From positions 2,480,001 through 2,544,000 of the forward strand of contig JABYQQ010000003.1 of the NCBI GenBank assembly GCA_022605405.1: a DNA stretch of 64,000 bases. The letters are read 5' to 3'. Source of the stretch: Earliella scabrosa. Taxonomy: Eukaryota > Basidiomycota > Agaricomycetes > Polyporales > Polyporaceae. Within the stretch, counting starts at the first letter, position 1. Every line of letters begins with the position of its first letter. The notes beneath the pieces were generated by a model that was not told the DNA's origin, made no database searches, and was given only the letters and a program-made list of their open reading frames with translations. Of this stretch, positions 60,882 to 64,000 are shown piece by piece. The translations under genes and the position numbers were made by a program.

Positions 60882-61857
60882 ATGGGGAACGCATTTGGCA
60901 CCATCAAGGACGAGCTCAACAAGGCCGCCGACAAAGCTGAGGAGGTACAAGCGATCAACGATGCCATGGATCGCCTCATCGAGCTCGCTGAGCTCCGCCT
61001 CGCCACCTTCAAGGCCGAGCTCGCCGCCAGAGACAACCTCCACATTCCCATCGACCGCATCCTCTACTCCGACTTCCGCATCGATTGCCAGGTCGCGTCC
61101 AACTCTGAAGGCCTCCAGAAGGCTATCGGGGATTCCATCGGGGCCTTCGTCTCGGGGAAGGTCGTGGAGGGGGTCACCGCGATCACGAACGTCGCCCTCA
61201 ACGCGCTGCTTGGGAGCATGAGTGCATCGTCGGCGCGCCGCCAAGTTTACGCCATCGGCGTCGGTCCCTTGGGCGGCGTGTATCGCGTCGACGCGCAGTT
61301 CTACATGTACCGCTTCGAGAGCAAGGGCCTCAAGGACAACCTCAAGTACGTCCTGTCGAGTGGGATCGTCATCTCTTCCGCGAGCGTCACCGGCATGAAG
61401 CGGAACGAGGTCAAGAACCTCATCCAGAACACGTACACGCATGCCACCCCGGAGGTTCAGCGAGGAATATACCAGGAGGTCTGGGCATGTAAGTGGTCCT
61501 CTTCGACCATATGGGGCGATCTGACGCAGTCTGGGTTTAGCGATCTACGAGGACCAAGTAGCGGAGCAGAAAGAACCTGCGCTGCCGCACAAGGACCGCG
61601 TTACTGAGCTTTTGGCGGCCAACTACAAGCCTGCGGGAGAAAACAAACCTATGACTGCGCCCGTGAGTACCGATGTCCTACCGAGGTACGAAATGTACTG
61701 ACCGTCGTGTGATGGGGTCAGCCTTCCGTCCCGGGTCCTCCGCCTGCTCCTCCTCGTCAGAATGAGGCACCGCAGGTGAGTCATTCTGTCTGAATCCAAT
61801 GTGCCCTGACTCATTGCGTCACGTTCTATACTCAAGCCGGACGCGCCCTCCAATTGA
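60882..61857 (+). CDS. Unknown protein with possible N-myristoylation site
   Basis: Four exons; the first ends at 61488 and the last encodes PDAPSN before TGA 61855-61857. About 265 residues. The N terminus MGNAFGTIKDE has Gly2 and small residues at the positions favoured for N-myristoylation, so membrane attachment is possible. An amphipathic helix (KAADKAEEVQAINDAMDRLIE) follows, then a central domain with IPIDRILYSDFRIDCQV, GDSIGAFVSGKVVEGVTAI, YAIGVGPLGGVYRVDAQFYMY and SSGIVISSASVTGMKRNEV. The tail is Pro-rich (SVPGPPPAPPRQ). I do not recognise the family. A strong TATA box suggests regulated or high expression. Confidence 0.7.
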
Positions 61858-62062
61858 GCTGCCAGACTGACATGTGAGATGGACCGAAGTGGCGCACGGC
61901 TATCTGGGCCAGAATCTTTGGCAGCGTTTAGTAATGTGGCATATGCATAGATATAAACATCGATGAAGAGTCTGCGTGGAGGCGATCTACCATGAGCTGG
62001 AGAATGATACAATACACGGGAAGGACTCACGTATACTGCTCGCGCTCGATTATAGCAAGAGC
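61858..62062. other. Convergent 3' flanks
   Basis: 205 bp between convergent genes. No gene. Confidence 0.4.
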
Positions 62063-63968
62063 TCAATAAAGGGGGGCCGTCCACGTACAGCTCCCACCAG
62101 GACCATCATCCTCGTCGACGCAGCACCGGGGGAGGGGCATTTGCGGAGGTCCAAAGATCTCTTCTATCGTGACCGTCTCGAAGTACTCCAACAGGCGCTC
62201 CTCCTCCACCGGATCCAGCCCAACGTCTGGCGTGATCTGCAACACGAGCTCCTTGAAATAGGAGTATCCACCGGAAGCGAGCTGGTCCAACATCCGCGAT
62301 AACTTGAGCCGTTTCGTATCTATCTCTATAACCTCATCTCCGATGAGACTGTCGTCCATCTGCCGATCGGGCGCAACACAGTGCACCAAGCGCAACTTCT
62401 TCAGCTGCGAGCGGTCTACAGATGGATCCTCTACAATGTCGGGTAGGGGGTAGAGGTCGGGAGGGTGCAGCGTACTTTGCTCCGAACTGTTGACGGTAAC
62501 GATGACGATGGACTGCAGGTTCGGCAGCGCGCCGAACACGAGCTTCGGACTGACGCCGAAGTACGTGAGCCAGTCGGCGTGGTTGAGGTACGCTCCAAAT
62601 AGCCACAGCTCTCGCACGGACGACATAATCCGCGTATCGGCGAGGAAGGGCTCGAACCAGATCCCGGGCTCGCAGAGGCGCGGCACATAGATGTGATCGC
62701 TCCTCGTGCCGACACGCACCGCATGCGTCGAGTTCGTGGCGGTGATTGCGAATTGGTGCAGCTGGCTCCCCGCCGAGGACGTGGCGGACAACTGCAGGGC
62801 TTCGGCGCCTTCCGGCATTCGTCGTTTGAAGATGAGTGGGAGGTTATATTGGCTGCAGTTGACGTCGTCATTGACCACCTGCACTGCGGCTTCGCCGGCA
62901 GTGCGAGCGGTGACCTTGAGAAAGAAGCGGAGGTCGGCAAAGCATAGGTCATGGAAGTAGATCCGCCGCAGGTGTAGGAGGGGCGGAGGGTTGACGACCA
63001 CAAGTTCCGTTTCCTGTTCGGTTACCAGTCGCGAGAGCACGAGGTTCTCGAGCAGGGGAGAGAAGGCAATGAGCTCTGTGACCCGGTGACATAGCAGTCG
63101 CACGTGAATCCTGGACAAGACAAGATGAGTGAGGGTGGGGATGCCCTGTTGAGCAGGCACCCGGAAGGCCATGCCGTGAATGACCAGGTGTTGGAGGCGA
63201 GGAAAGTGCCCACTGTCGATGTACACCCTGTGTGTCTTCCAGCGATCGTTCGTAGGGTCCGAGGCGCAAAGGGTCAGTTTCTCGAGACTCTTGTGCGTCA
63301 TTTGTAGAGGCGCATTGAAGGGCTCCATGCACGCATGGTCGATGCTCAAGAAGTGAACTTCGCGAAGGCGGACGAGTTGATTGGTGTAGTGGATGGCGTG
63401 GCGCCGGGAAACGTAGCTACTCTCGATGAGCATGGTAAGGGGCTTGTCATTGCTTCTTGACAAGAAGGTGGGTATGGAGGAGACGTTTCGTGATGATAGA
63501 TGCGTCCACCACTCTGGGCGAGAAAGGGCAACGTTGCGCAGTCGTCGACAACTTCTCGATACGGGAATAAGAGACGTGCTGTCGGGTATGCGAGGCAACC
63601 AGAATGATTCCAACGTCCGATCCTTGCTTCGTGAAGGGTACAGAACGTCTTGAACGATTTGCACGAGCGTTTCTGTGGGTAGTCTGTATAGGGGTCGACG
63701 CATGTTGAACGCGCCTCGCAATAGCGAGAGGATCTCCACTAGAGTGTTCTCCATCCACCAAATCTAGACCACGGTTTCAAATGAGTTGGAGTGAACTGGT
63801 CATAGTAGGATAAATGAATTCTCACAAATTCTTCACTGTATTTGACCGAGCCCTTTCACTGTGAGCGGTGCCAACACAGTAGAGGCGGACGACTCACCTC
63901 ATCTTGGATGCTTCTGCTTGCACGGCTTCAAGCAACTTCTGCATGAGGTCTTGACTGTTCAACATCAT
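62063..63968 (-). CDS. F-box protein, member 5
   Basis: The main exon (to 63763) begins IWWMENTLVEILSLLRG after a TCTAG acceptor. The F-box is LYRLPTETLVQIVQDVL, followed by LIPVSRSCRRLRNVALSRP, LRR-like repeats (LQHLVIHGM, LENLVLSRLV, LRRIYFHDL) and the tail ending CTWTAPLY. A likely 5' exon at 63968-63910 encodes MMLNSQDLMQKLLEAV and an Ala/Lys helix before a GTGAGT donor; the phase to the main exon is not certain and a further short exon may lie between them. An internal ATG at 63754 could serve if no 5' exon is used. No stop or frameshift in 560 codons. Probable substrate receptor of an SCF ubiquitin ligase. Confidence 0.8.
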
Positions 63969-64000
63969 GCTCGGTGCTACGTCCAGTTAGGTGATGTGGC

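Overview
This window is nuclear DNA of a filamentous basidiomycete, most likely an Agaricomycete. The evidence is dense intron-rich genes with introns of about 50-60 bp (GT...AG), GC-rich exons, TATA boxes 50-110 bp from start codons, an expanded F-box family, basidiomycete-type aminoglycoside-phosphotransferase-like (APH) kinases and an 8 kb basidiomycete-type DNA transposon. No rRNA, CRISPR or convincing tRNA was seen. Coordinates marked by exon lists come from hand-read splice sites.

Layout. 0.1-5.6 kb: a PHD-finger protein (-) and a complete DNMT2/TRDMT1-type tRNA methyltransferase (+). 6.2-7.8 kb: a broken F-box gene. 8.0-13.1 kb: three conserved housekeeping genes, HEM3 (porphobilinogen deaminase, -), NFU1 (mitochondrial Fe-S assembly, -) and ALG1 (ER mannosyltransferase, +). 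NFU1 and ALG1 are divergent and share a 183 bp promoter. 13.4-27 kb: seven small secreted double-psi beta-barrel (RlpA/expansin-like) genes, all on the minus strand. Segmental duplications built the cluster, and one copied the 3' third of ALG1. A zinc-finger-like gene of unknown role sits among them at 24.5-25.8 kb. 28.0-31.1 kb: an RVS167/amphiphysin-type BAR-SH3 protein (-) and the ribosome-maturation factor SDO1/SBDS (+). 31.4-43.6 kb: two APH-like kinase paralogues. The second is split by an apparently intact 8,056 bp transposon (34230-42285) with 13-bp inverted termini, a TA target duplication and at least three genes. 43.8-44.9 kb: a jacalin-like lectin (-). 46.2-47.8 kb: an F-box gene (-). 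48.9-53.6 kb: the splicing helicase PRP16 (+). 54.3-56.0 kb: a copper-fist transcription factor (+). 56.5-63.97 kb: three more F-box family members, one broken, plus a candidate N-myristoylated protein of unknown function.

The window mixes slowly evolving core genes (haem, Fe-S, N-glycosylation, ribosome assembly, splicing, endocytosis) with fast-moving accessory families (secreted barrel proteins, F-box proteins, APH-like kinases, lectin). The copper regulator, HEM3 and NFU1 all concern metal metabolism, but nothing in the sequence shows that they are co-regulated. The most notable structures are the secreted-protein cluster with its ALG1 by-product and the transposon that splits a kinase gene while leaving both halves in a compatible reading frame.
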